DNA of 64,000 nucleotides from Klebsormidium nitens. Lineage: Eukaryota > Streptophyta > Klebsormidiophyceae > Klebsormidiales > Klebsormidiaceae. Where the stretch lies: positions 154,100 through 218,099 of the forward strand of contig DF237012.1 in NCBI GenBank assembly GCA_000708835.1, in the 5' to 3' direction. Both the position numbers and the translations under genes were made by a program. Position 1 is the stretch's first letter. Each line of letters opens with the position of its first letter. The notes under the pieces are model-generated. The model ran no database searches. It had not been told where the DNA came from and saw nothing but the letters and a program-made list of their open reading frames with translations. This document shows positions 11,101-21,644 of this stretch, in pieces.

Positions 11101-13143
11101 ACAGGGTAGAGGTTAGAGCGACTGATGAAACTACGCCTTTTGGTCCCACGCGGCGGCCCGCTGACGTCAATCCGCCTTCCACTTATTGATAGACTCCTTG
11201 CACTTATACCGGCAAAATAGTCTTACGCAGATGCTGCAAGTTGATCTGCCCATTTGAAGGGTGAAAACTCAAAACAACGACGTCAGCAGGAGCCAAGAAG
11301 TAACAAAAGAACTGCTAGGTTTCAAGATCAGAAGGAACGACAACTCTACCTCGCCTTTTAGTCAAGCGGAAACCGATCTCCAGTTTATTGCAGGCACGCG
11401 GAAACTTCAGAATCGTGCATATGATTGAAAGTATCATACAGATATCCCGAAGAGTGTTGGGTAGAAGATCTGTACGGCTTCCTAGGGGAGCTCCATCTTT
11501 AGGCCGTACCTGTTTCGTCCTTTACTTTCTGCGCAACGTGCTCGATGTGTCCTTTCTGGGAGTCTGACATCACGCTTGCGTCATCCACCACCCAGCCCCC
11601 ATGGCTGGTCCTCGGGTTGGGCACGTCGAACACGCTGGCGTACTCAACGAAAGCCAAGGGCCACAGCGGAACAGCGGACTGAGCGGATCTGCGGAACGGA
11701 ATTGGTCTTTGCTCAACGTTTTCGATGGACCTGAGACTCGGATCAAAAGTGTGCATCTGTGGAAGCGGAAGTAATAACGCCTTAATAACTCTTTGGGGGG
11801 CTATGCGGTTTCTTCAGTCCCGTCGAAAAATGGCACGGTATCCTGAGGAACAAGTGGAAGTCCTACATTGCGAGGAAGGGTTAGAACCCCTTCCTCGCGG
11901 CACCAATCATCGCTTGCTTAAAGCGCAGATTGCAGGGTCCACGTGATTTTTCAGCTATTCAGCTATGGGCAGCTCTTTGCAGAAGCTTAATTGAGAGTTT
12001 TTTGCACTGAATTGACCGCATCCTACCTCACGCCCAAGCTGTGACTGGGGGGTCGAAGTGGACCGCTGAGGACGGTCACCGGAGCAGCTCCGGCTGCCGC
12101 CGGGCTGACGAAAGCCATACCGGAGGCTGACGTCAGAAACACCAGGGCCGTGCAGACCAGAGTCCTTAGAAGAGGCTGCAGGGGGGCGTCGAAAGCTGCC
12201 CTCGTGGCGGCCAGGCAAGCGCTCGATTGGGTCTGGAGAAGTGCCAATTCAGCAGCGACTCTGTCAACGTCTTTCGTTGAATACGATCTGGAGGGGAAAA
12301 AAGAGCCTTGTACGTCGAATATGTTCACAGGTGGAATGGATTGACAAGGTCAGGAAAGCTTTCTCAACGAGCAGAGAGTCCGGAGAGCCCTGAACACGTT
12401 CTGAAGCAGGGGGCTCGAGTATGCCATTGAGAGTCAACGTTGGAAGAAGGATCACATTCTTATTCACCTGAATCTCGAACCTGCCTTGGCAGCCTCAAGT
12501 ACGTGGGTCTTTCCTGATTATCTTCAACTTGTGATCCTTCCATCCTCACATATGAATCTGATGTGGCATAATGAAATAGTGTCATCTGTTTTGAAGAAGC
12601 CTTACGCAATAGAGAGGATTTAGGACAGTCTTGATTCAATTAAAGTCGATGTTGTCTTTGTGTCCAGGAATTCCGATTAAAGAAGCTGTTGTACACTGCA
12701 ATCAAAAAGCAACATGTTCTCAAGAAGCGATCACTCCGTAGACTGAAATTCCAAATCACGGAGAGTGAGACTCCTTCTGTTCCTCTTCACCTTGCATTGC
12801 CGGCAGCTGCAACTAGTGCAAGCTGCTCGTCAAACGGCTGCCGGAGAGGTTCAGACTTGGAGCTTCTCATGCTGATGTCACTCCTTGCTTTCTGCAACTT
12901 TGATGCGCATTGTCCTGCTGACGTCACCTCCCTGTGCTGCCAGCGTGTAGACTGCATACGATTCCGGGCATCACTGACGCCTTTCTGACGCAACATTCCT
13001 AAGACCTGAGACTGCCTACTGATCAGGCGCAGAGTCTTCAACACGGGTCTGGCGGGTCCCCCAAATACGCCATCAGGCTTCACGACGGGCCGCAGAATGC
13101 CGGTCGCAGGGCGTACAGCTGCGGAAGCTTGCAGCGAACCCAT
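8183..13143 (-). CDS. TPM-domain plastid (thylakoid) protein, paralog A, TLP18.3/Psb32-like
   Basis: There are six exons, 5' to 3' on the minus strand: 13143-12791, 12287-12027, 11688-11510, 10954-10807, 10294-10080 and 8835-8183 (602 aa). Exon 1 is a Ser/Arg-rich, transit-like leader. Exon 2 ends in a hydrophobic stretch followed by AxA-type residues, which resembles a thylakoid-transfer signal. Exons 3-5 encode the TPM fold (about residues 220-385): G-G-W-V-V-D...V-M-S-D-S-Q, E-T-G-A-E-I-A-L-V-T-V-D, F-A-T-E-L-F-N-T-W, R-N-N-G-V-L-V-L-L, the E-I-E-I-G-R-G strand, and M-V-P-L-L-K-K-D-D-F-G-G-G. Exon 6 adds one membrane helix, a charged nonapeptide-repeat coiled coil and a Ser/Gly-rich tail ending C-G-S-D-F. 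Members of this family act in photosystem II repair; this role is inferred. The intron between exons 5 and 6 uses a GC donor. Confidence 0.88.
8237..8308. repeat. 24-bp x3 coding repeat in Ser/Tyr-rich tail of TPM gene A
   Basis: Three tandem 24-bp units beginning GCTG[CT][CT]GTA encode an eight-residue Ser/Asp/Tyr-rich repeat. It is in frame on the minus strand, close to the C-terminus of paralog A. Paralog B has a shorter related Ser-rich tail. Confidence 0.75.
8603..8737. repeat. 27-bp x5 coding minisatellite in TPM gene A
   Basis: Five tandem 27-bp units encode, on the minus strand, nine-residue repeats of the type K-R-x-E-E-L-I-A-x: KRLEEEIAS, KQREELIAR, VRREEQIAR, KRFEELIAN and ERREELNAR. 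They make a charged, probably helical segment right after the membrane helix. It is absent from paralog B, where the helix is followed almost directly by the Ser-rich tail. Confidence 0.9.
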
Positions 13144-14174
13144 ATCGCCGCTCCAGCGTCTCTGAGCCGCTTCCTCAAATCTCACGCTTTGCCAGGACTT
13201 CCTGTTACCGATACTTTCTTAGAAATTAGACGTACTATAGGACGCGTATTACGGCTGTCGAGGGTACGTTCCGAGCGCGGGTGCCCCGGCCGCTTCAGGT
13301 TTCGGGGTTTCGGTCGATGTAGGGTCACGGTCCAGACTTCGGAGTCAACGTTCTTGAATTATCGCGGGCCGGCCGCGCGCTGCCGCATGCCGCCGCGGCC
13401 AGTGGCGGGCGCGGCCCGGCCGCGGGCCGACCGCGGCTGTATGGCGCTTCATGCGCTCGTACTACGTCCAGTGTGGAGTCTGCAGTACGTCCGACCACTG
13501 ATTGACTGGCTGCGGCTCAAAAGCTCGCGATCGACGGTGTAGCTGATAAAAGCTTGAAGCAAGGCAACTCTATTGCACGGCGGCACCAGCAAATTGGCGC
13601 ACGACAGATTCGCGGTGCTCCGCCGAGTTCGTTTGCATCCCTGTCAGCTAGGTCAAGCGGCGACTATGATTATAGCAACGGCACGCCATACGACAGCATG
13701 ATGTTCACACAATATATTCACGCATTACGGAGGGCCGTGATGCAGCGCCACAAGAATATTCCTTTTTTTAACCGGCGAAGCGGCAAAACTCCCTGCTTAA
13801 GATTTGCAGCACGGCCCTCCTGATCCGGCAGGGCTCTTTGAGAAATTGAAGTCGCTAGTTCCATGGTGCGGATCAGAAAGACGGAATTCAAATCGACACT
13901 GACAAAATCAAAATCCGCCAGGAAAGCCTTCAGTGCTCTAGTCGCACAGCTTTCGAAAGCTCAGCATAAAGTCCCGGTTTTTCTGGTTTTTGGAACTTCT
14001 ACGTGAACCTTTTTCAAGAATGAAGTACTACACAACCTGACTTTCAGATTATAGCACAAAGCAAGGACCTGAATTCGAAGCACACAAAACAACACTGACT
14101 CTCAACATGATGGCATCGGACGTGTTCTGATCATTGATCGTGCACCTTCACTGGGGCGCACCCGCTGTCATGGC
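13144..14174. other. Upstream region of TPM gene A with GC-rich island
   Basis: This lies between the TPM gene A start and the TPM gene B stop. A very GC-rich block rich in CCGCGG and GGCCGG motifs spans about 13360-13440. It probably belongs to the gene A promoter, since gene B also has a CpG-dense block upstream. Plus-strand frames through it look like products of base composition. Confidence 0.4.
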
Positions 14175-17100
14175 TCAGAAATCGGAGCCGCATCCGCCGC
14201 CGTCTGACGACCCGCCGCCATAGTCGGAGCTGCTGTAACTAGAGTCGCTAGAGCTACTGCTGCTGGAGCTCGATCCCGAGCTCCCACTCCGATACGAGCC
14301 GCCGACGTAATAGTCGTCATCATCATACGAGGTCGACCTCGTATACGACCTGCTTCCACTTCCGGTGCTTCCGCTTTTTCCGCCGCTGCTTCCTTTGACG
14401 CTAGCAGACGACTCCTTGCGTTGCTTGCGTTCACGTCGCCAGTTCTGGTAAGCACGAAAAGCAGCGAGACTCGCCAAGGGCCCGAGAAAGAGGCCAAGCC
14501 AGACGAATGTATCAGACATATCTGCAGAAGAAGCGGTATATATAAGCCACAGAGATTGAAAACGCGCTGACGCGGAATATTTTACAGTAAGTTCTGCTTT
14601 TAGTGGTCGAAGTGGTGCACTTAACACTGATACAAGAAAAGACCCAGCTTTTGAGGTGGATGGGTTCTAAGGCAAGAGCGAAAACAAACGGTAGGATTTG
14701 GTCTGATAGCACGAACAGTCTGCGCGCGCACGACTCCTGCCTTTCTAATTTGGAGCTTATCCAGAGAGTATCCGTAGATACTCCCGTATTCAATACTCTC
14801 ACACTGTAAGTTTGACATTCTAGAGCCTTAGGGGACTCACAAGGGACTTGTCCTGGCAGCATGCCCTCACTGTCCAGTCTTCCTGCTCGGAAGTTTGCCA
14901 TTATACTGGAAAAATTCTACCGTGTCGCAAGCTAAGGAAAAGGGTCTCGGATGCCCCTGACAACTCCGCTCAGTTTCCGTTCCCTGTGAATAGATCAGTG
15001 TTGGTTAAGGACAAGAAATGAAAGTGGCAGGTCAATGCACATAAGAACTGGATGGGCCAGTGAGTCGACCTGCCTTTAGCCGCTTCCGCACTGGGCGCTG
15101 CCGGCTCCGTCTCGACCGCCCTCAGTTTGTCCCCGAGCGCGTCCACTCCCGCGACAAGGCCTCCCCCGAAGTCGTTCTTCTTCAGCAACGGCACCATGCT
15201 TTGCTTCTGCATGCCCTTGAGCCAGGAGGCCTTGTTGAAGGGCGCGTTGAGGCCCCGCCCGATCTCGATCTCCAGCCTACGCGAGATGATCGATACCGTT
15301 TGTCAAAACCCAGGTCTTTTGTGCCAGTGAACGAGTACTGGTAAGCGGGGTAGAATGAGATTTGGGGCACACTCCGCTGTTTTGCAGTAGGATTCTCTTC
15401 CGCTCTCCGAAATTTGACCTTGGAACAAACTTGTTCCGTTCAAGCACGCTTTTCAAGGACAATGAAAACCGGCAATTTGAGCAACACGGGGAGTCATTGC
15501 GGCTTCTGCGTCTGGTGGAGATAGTTACAAGGGCAAGACTGGCGACTTGGATGCGACACAGTAAGAAATACTCACCGCCTCTGCTCCTTGACGAGCAAGA
15601 CCAAGACTCCGTTGTTCTTCTCTTGGTCGCCGATGCCCCACGTGTTGAAAAGCTCTGTGGCGAACGCCTTCGGGGTCGTCATCCTCGAAAGCTGATCAAC
15701 GGTCACCACCGTTATTTCAGCACCTGTTGAGTAGAGACCTTGTTTTCGCAAAGGTTGTGGGACGGGTTGCGTTCGGCTAAGGGCAGCGAGATAGTTGCAG
15801 CCTGAACTGAACGCACCCAGGCTACTTGGCTTCAGATTGCCGATTTTCGGCATGCAGGGTCAGTAATTTGATGACCTAGTTTGGAAGAAAAATAAGTAAC
15901 GTGAGGAGGCAGTGAGTTCAATGCTAAGCAGTGAGTTCATAGTCTCCTTTATTGTTGGCTTTCCAAAGTGATAAAGAATTATGGTCGACAGTGTAATGAC
16001 TCATTCGAGGTGGAAAAAGGCTTCTGGGATGAGGCAAGGACGCGGCCAGGTTCAGAACTTGAAACCCATTTAGATCATGACAAGATCGAAGAATGGGGAA
16101 AAGGCTTATTTTTGTCCTACTTTCCAGCATTTCCGCTTGGCGGCGTACCTGTTTCGTCCTTCAGTTTCTGCGCAACCCGCTCGATGTGTTCTTTCTGGGA
16201 GTCTGACATCACGCTTGCGCCATCCACCACCCAGCCCCCATGGTCTGTCCTCGGGTTTGGGACGTCGGACACGCTGGCGTACTCAACGAAAGCCAAGCGC
16301 CACAGCGGAACGGCGGACTGAGCGGACCTGCGGAACAAAAATGGTCGTTACTTAACTTTTTATGGCGCTGAAAATCCATACCCTTTTGTCAGACTGAGGC
16401 TTGCGGTCTGCGGACGCGAAAGTGGTTACCCCATAAATTCTCAGGCCGTTGTTACTTCGAAACCGTCCCGTTAAAGCTTCCCGGATAGCGTTTCTGTTCC
16501 AGAACTTGTCCTCGCAGCACCAAACATCGCTTGAAAGAATAGATCATAAGGTTCTCGTTGATTTTCAGCGTTTGGCAGCTCTCCGAAGCTTTAGAATCAA
16601 TATTTTGCAGTGGATTACCTCATGCCCAAGTCGTAACTGGTGGCTTGGTTTGTACCGCTGACAACGGTCATGGGAGCAGCTCCTGCTGCCGCTGGGCTGA
16701 CGAAAGCCAGGCTGGATGCTGACGTCAGAAGCACCAGGGCCGAGCAAACCAGATTCCTCAGCAGCGGCTGTAGGCCGGCGTCGAAAGCAGCCCTCTCGGC
16801 GGCCAGGCAAGCGCTGGCTCTTGTTTGGAAGTTTGTTGTCGAACGCGATCTGGGAAACAGAAAATAGAGACAAGTCCATCAGAGATCAACACAAGTAGGA
16901 TTATCGGCTTGGAGGAGCAGGAAGTCCTGAAGTTAGAATGCACGAGCATTATGTCGCCGGTTGAACGTGGAAATACGCCACCATCTAACCCTGAGCTGTT
17001 TCCGAACTCGTATTGCCAGCAAGGTTTTCCTACCTAGTGATGCTTGACATCTAAGGCAAGGAATAAAATAAGCACTCAATCTATCAGTGTCAGATTTGCA

Positions 17101-17732
17101 ACCCGGCAATGAGAGATCAACCATTCTCCAAAATGCCCTGTCCACTCCAATACCCCTTCAGGGGAACTAAAATTTTGACTTATTCTGAGCCGAGGATTTT
17201 CATTGTGTCAAGCAACTCTTCGAGAAATAGCGAAGTGCTGCAATCATGTATAGAGAGGCTCAATCATATACCTAGGCTTTCTTTACTTAGGCGAATTGAT
17301 GCTTCTGCAACTTCAAAGATTCGAACACGGAGACCTGGTCTCCTTTGCTCCTCTTCACCTTGCTTTGGTACTGCAAGCTTCCGGTGCAAGCTGTTCTTCT
17401 GACGGCTGATGGAGGGTTTCCAGTTTGGAACTCTTCAATCTGACGTCATTCCTTGCTTTATGCAGCTTGGAATATTGGCCTGCTGACTCAGTAAACTCTC
17501 TTTGCTGCCAGCCTGCAATCTGCACAAGTTTGTGAACTCCACTGACGCCTTTCCGATGCAACATGCAAAATACGCTCCCAGGCTCACAATGAGACTGCCT
17601 ACTTAGCAGGCGCAGCGTCTTTAGCATCGGTCTGACTGGTTCTGCAGACCTCCCATTTGTGCATGGCTTCACGGCAGCTCGTGGGATGCTCGCCGCAGGA
17701 CGTAAAGTTGCAGAAGCTTGCAGAGAACCCAT
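14175..17732 (-). CDS. TPM-domain plastid (thylakoid) protein, paralog B, TLP18.3/Psb32-like
   Basis: There are six exons, 5' to 3' on the minus strand: 17732-17359, 16849-16619, 16327-16149, 15723-15576, 15276-15074 and 14521-14175 (493 aa). Exon count, phases (2, 2, 1, 2, 1) and the sizes of exons 3 and 4 (179 and 148 nt) match gene A exactly, so this is a tandem duplicate. The start M-G-S-L-Q-A-S-A is shared with A and fixes the start of A. The TPM domain (about residues 218-378) keeps the V-V-D, V-T-V-D, F-N-T-W-G-I-G, N-N-G-V-L-V-L-L and M-V-P-L-L-K-K-N-D-F-G-G-G blocks. One transmembrane helix and a Ser/Asp/Gly-rich tail ending C-G-S-D-F follow. Unlike A it lacks the nonapeptide repeats. 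The intron between exons 5 and 6 again needs a GC donor. Confidence 0.88.
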
Positions 17733-18599
17733 GCTGACGCTAAAGCCTGTTTGCGCTGCGGCAGCTTCCGTAGGAAAGCTGTGTGTCTATTTAAGTTTTG
17801 TTGGTGCCACCATGCCAGTGGCAGCAGGTGCGTCTTAGACAGATGTGGGGTACGTACCGGCCGAGCTATTGCGCGGCAACCGCGGCCGCCCGCGCTATCA
17901 GCGCGGCAGGTTTCGAGGGGGTTTCTAGTTATCATCGCGCGACTCAACGAAAACCCGCGCGCCGTACCGACCGGCCCGGGCCGCGACATCATTGCGGCCG
18001 CGACTCATGCCGGCAGTGCGGCCGCTGAACGAGTGCGCCTGATATTCTGCGGGTCGTCTTTCCTTCTTGTGCGTCAGACTCGAAGGCTCCCCAGCCTGCG
18101 CTTGTAACCTTCCTCTAGGTCCTGTGAACATGATCTGCCCAGAATGTGGATCTGGCAGTCCCGTCGAATCTTCTTCCGAGTAGCCGCACAATCAGCACAA
18201 TAAGTAGAAAAGTGGACAAAACTCAGCCTATCTTCTGGAGTCTCTTTAGAAAACCGAAATTTCCTTGTCTTTGATCCAAGAGAAAGGTTCTGGTGTCCGG
18301 ACAAGTAGTAGAAGAGGGTGATATTCAAGTGCATCCAAGTGCGAGAATCAGCATACTAAACTTGTGCAGCTTTATGTATAGCAAACTTGTTGTACTCAGC
18401 GAACCGGGAGCAAACCAGGCACGTTCTACATGGTACCGACCGCATGCCGTTCCAGCGGTTACACTTTCACGTCGTAATGGACTCTGCAAGCGGCCGGCTA
18501 ATCAAGGCCGTTGGACTGCGAAGCTGGTCTCTTGAAACCTCCTTCGAGCTGACTCGAGCATATGTCTGGACGCGTCCGAGGCTCACGACTCACGAGCAG
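17733..18599. other. Upstream region of TPM gene B with GC-rich island
   Basis: A CpG-dense block with several GCGGCCGC/CCGCGG-type motifs spans about 17850-18030, in the position corresponding to the island upstream of gene A. It is a likely promoter region. No convincing gene is seen; open frames on both strands here are compositional. Confidence 0.4.
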
Positions 18600-19160
18600 G
18601 TCAAGATTGATGTCCAATCATTGGGGGCCTCGTGCGCACCGCCCGGGAAGGGCGACTCTGGCGACCTTTTTGGCCGGTGCGCCGGCTCAACTGTCGCCGC
18701 GCTCCCTATCTCCGCCTTCTGCGAGGAACTGCTCGGACAGGTTCATGATGCAGAAAGGACATGGTGCTCCGAAAATTCTCACAGCGTGTGTGACGGTTGG
18801 AAAAGACATACCTGCAATTACGAGACTGCGCATCACACGCGAGCTAGCTTCTGCCGGAGGTACGTGCATGGCGAAAGGCCCGCCACATTTGCCACCTTCC
18901 AACAATAAAAGTATTGAGTTCCTTCTCTAGTCATGAGACTGTACAAAAAGATGGCAAAGTCTTCTTCGACAGCTGTATCATTCGTGACTGAGTGCAATAC
19001 ACTGATGCCCTTCTCCATTTTCCGCTGCGCGCTTGAGCAGCAAGTCCTTCCGCTCGACAGCTTCCCCTTGATTTCCTAGAATCAGGAGAATCCACGCTCT
19101 TGATTTCCAGCGCTCTCCCTCCAAGTAATATTTCCACAGTTTCTGTTGCTCATGCACAAG

Positions 19161-19520
19161 ATGGCTGCTCTAAGTGGACGCTCAGCGTGCTTCACGCTCC
19201 TCTCGATGACCCTCCAGCTGGCGGCCACCCAGTTTCTCTCGTCTGGCGCTAGCTCAAAACCGCCCAATAGGACGCGCTCGGCAAGTGCTCCCTCTTCGGA
19301 GAGGCGCAGCGGTCTGGGTACGGCGGTCCCACCCAGAGACACTCCAGCCTGGGACCCATCTAGCAGCCCGGAGTCACCCCGACAGGGCACCCGGTTCCTG
19401 TGCGAGGAAATCCGAAACTGCTTTGCTGGCTTGGGTAAGGAAAATCACTCTGAGGTGCTCTTAGATCTGAACATCGCTTCTCAAAGTAGGAGAGGGCTCG
19501 AAAGTCCTTCGGAACTGTAA
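19161..19520 (+). CDS. Hypothetical secreted protein (left arm of inverted repeat)
   Basis: A 119-aa open frame with a plausible signal peptide (M-A-A-L-S-G-R, then a hydrophobic run ending near A-A-T-Q-F), followed by a Ser/Pro/Arg-rich region and a short segment with two cysteines. Third positions are GC-rich through to about 19434, as in real exons of this window. A consensus donor GTAAGG at 19435 raises the possibility that this is a first exon rather than a complete gene. An alternative Met lies at 19152. No family is recognised. The opposite repeat arm encodes a related start in the convergent direction. Confidence 0.4.
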   Translation: MAALSGRSACFTLLSMTLQLAATQFLSSGASSKPPNRTRSASAPSSERRSGLGTAVPPRDTPAWDPSSSPESPRQGTRFLCEEIRNCFAGLGKENHSEVLLDLNIASQSRRGLESPSEL

Positions 19521-19845
19521 GCCTTCTGTACTCGGCCGTGCCCATCAGTTGATGGCAAGAAGACTACAGAAATTCACAGAAAAGATGGGTAAAACCTGAG
19601 ATGCTTCAGAAGCTATGCTGATCTGCAAAGCACTTCAAATCCACAACTGCAGGAGCAGCGGATTTGTCAAATACATGCATCCTGACCGCTGCGCTACTGA
19701 TCATAAGCCTCAAACGTTCTTCGGTTCCGACGCGAGTTCATCTAAGAACGATACTCCTGCCCCTACAAGAACAGAGGAATCTCACGTAGCGCGTGATTGT
19801 GCAGTAGACTTACATTTGCTGGAGGGGCCCAGATCGCTGCGCCTC

Positions 19846-19998
19846 TCAAAACAGCGGGCACTTGCCGAGTGCGTCCTGGTACTGTGCAACACTGAAGCTG
19901 GCCCCGGACGGGAGAGACTGGGTCCCCGCAAGCCGGGATGTAATGAACAATAAGGTTACGAACGCGATCCACGCAGAGCGCCAAAATAGAGCAGCCAT
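19846..19998 (-). pseudogene. Signal-peptide ORF, degenerate inverted copy of the 19161 gene
   Basis: A 50-codon minus-strand frame starting M-A-A-L-F-W-R-S-A-W with a strong hydrophobic core, aligned base by base with the start of the 19161 ORF. About 4 extra bases in this copy shift the frame, and it stops soon after. It is either a decayed duplicate or a short first exon. The downstream aligned sequence continues past the stop, which favours decay. Confidence 0.35.
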
Positions 19999-20703
19999 CC
20001 CCAGCGACGAGCTGCGTAGGCTGTCTATTTGGTCGAAGGGAGGTCTGGACTCGCATTACCAGGACGATAAGGGCCTTGCTGTACGCACGAAGAGCAGGAT
20101 CACGAACCGCAAAAGAATTGTGTATTTCAGCAGCTGTGGGGAGGGGCAAATACGGCTATCTTTCGGCGTATACCCCCTGTTCTCCCTTGCCCAAACTTCG
20201 CAGGCCAAGATGTCGCCCGACTCGCCCTTCCGGGCGGCATGTCCGGCGCTCTTCTGCGCGCACGAGGTGGCCAATGATTGAGCATCGTTATCGACGTAAT
20301 TATCGACGTCTTAAGACGCGCAAATACGTCATGCTCGAGTCAGTTCGAAGCAGGCTTTGAGAAATGAGCACCTTTTACCAGCCTCACGAGGTGATTCCAG
20401 GCACTCTCAAATTGAACCTACTATAACTGCATATCATTCGCCGTTGAGATTCTGGGATTGTGAATCGCATTGCATCGCAAAGCATATCTCTTCGATTCAT
20501 CGTTGTCCGTTTGTTTCCACTCGGTGGATTTGAAAGAATTACGGTCTCCAGCTAATCGAGATAGGAGTAGAGACCTTGCAGCTCTGTATTGTAACGTGGA
20601 ACGTGACGGCGGGGTCACGAGTACCGGTCTACAATTCCGTGAACCAGGTCAACTGGAACAATCGATTCCATCTGCTGGAGTTTCCTGAAAACAATCTTTC
20701 CAG

Positions 20704-20958
20704 GTGGAGGAGTGTCAGTGCATTCAAGATCGGGCCCGCTCGTCCCTGGTCGGACGGATGAGATCCAAAGTGAAGAGCGCGAAGTCTGTTTTCCGGCCTT
20801 GGAAACGCCGGGCAGCTTTACCCAGCTTCCCAGGAAACCGTCAAGGAGCTTCCAATCGTGACGTCAGCGAACTTTGTGACGAATCGGACCCAGCAGCGGC
20901 CGTCGTCCGTTTGGCATCGCAGTTGTCTTTTGTATCGCTCGTTTCGTGTCAGACTTGA
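20704..20958 (+). CDS. Possible 3' exon of an unidentified gene
   Basis: An open frame of 84 codons beginning directly after a good acceptor (ATCTTTCCAG, 20694-20703) and ending at TGA 20958. The product is basic, with E-E-C-Q-C near its start and a K-S-A-K-S-V-F-R-P-W-K-R-R segment. Third positions are moderately GC-rich. It may be the last exon of the 19161 gene or of another gene. No family is recognised. Confidence 0.25.
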   Translation: MEECQCIQDRARSSLVGRMRSKVKSAKSVFRPWKRRAALPSFPGNRQGASNRDVSELCDESDPAAAVVRLASQLSFVSLVSCQT

Positions 20959-21644
20959 TTTTCAGACAATATCGTCAAAATGATGAATTGTGCACTTCAA
21001 ACAGAGTGGATAATACATGCCCTTGATGGTTCGGAAACCATCTGCCAGGGATAAGCGGTCGTTCAGATATGGAGGGTTGTGATAGAAGCTTTGAAAGAAA
21101 TTATTTTACAAAGGTTATATTTCCTGGCCAGTAGATGGAATTTTGTAAGTGCACACTACCAGTGAATGCCGATATAGACGGTGGCTACTGATTGACAGCG
21201 TCATTTGTAAAGCACGTAACTCTGTATGTAAGGAATTCATGTGACGCGAAGCTTCACTTTTGTGTCAGTTGAACAGTTGAAAATTCAGCGAGGCCAATCC
21301 CGTAATCCCGTATCCACCATCAATGGAACAATGGAAGATACATGAACCAATGAAAATGTCGATGGACTGATTGGTTTTGTAGAAGAGGGAAAAGACAAGC
21401 ATCCAAATGGTCCGTCACGTGATTCTGATTTCACAATCAGAATTGTGAGTTCGAATCGCTACATGTCTACTTTCAACTGGTCTGGTCTATTTGAACGGAT
21501 CTGAGTTCGCAGTAGCTCGTAGCCGGGCTTCCCCACGCAGCTCCCAGGGGGATCCCTCCGCCACTCTCTATCCGAACGGACTCTCTCAGACAGCCGCGTG
21601 GTCCGGCTCCGCTCCGCAGCCCCCAGAGGGATCCCTCCCGCCAC
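20959..21644. other. Intergenic region 3' of secreted-protein gene D
   Basis: No gene is seen. A tandem near-repeat of about 75 bp (C-AGGGGGATCCCTCC-GCCACT type, near 21540 and 21620) lies just beyond the gene D stop. A related block lies 3' of gene E at about 27035. Confidence 0.4.

Larger units (their letters stand above)
18600..20290. repeat. Large imperfect inverted repeat (arms about 18600-19330 and 19800-20290)
   Basis: The minus strand read down from about 19330 to 18600 resembles the plus strand read from about 19800 to 20290. Matching landmarks include GCTGCGCCTCTC, CACTTGCCGAG, AGAGCAGCCATC, and GTCGCC..CGCCCTTCC..GGGCGG next to CCAATGATTG at the outer ends. The roughly 470-bp spacer is unmatched. 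The arms have diverged by substitutions and small indels, and the left arm appears longer. The arms carry the inward-facing ORFs at 19161 (+) and 19998 (-). Confidence 0.65.

Noticed and set aside
18687-18905. Minus-strand ORF with C-P-F-C, reminiscent of a redox active site
   Set aside because: No thioredoxin or glutaredoxin context around it; it lies in the left arm of the inverted repeat outside the signal-peptide ORF.
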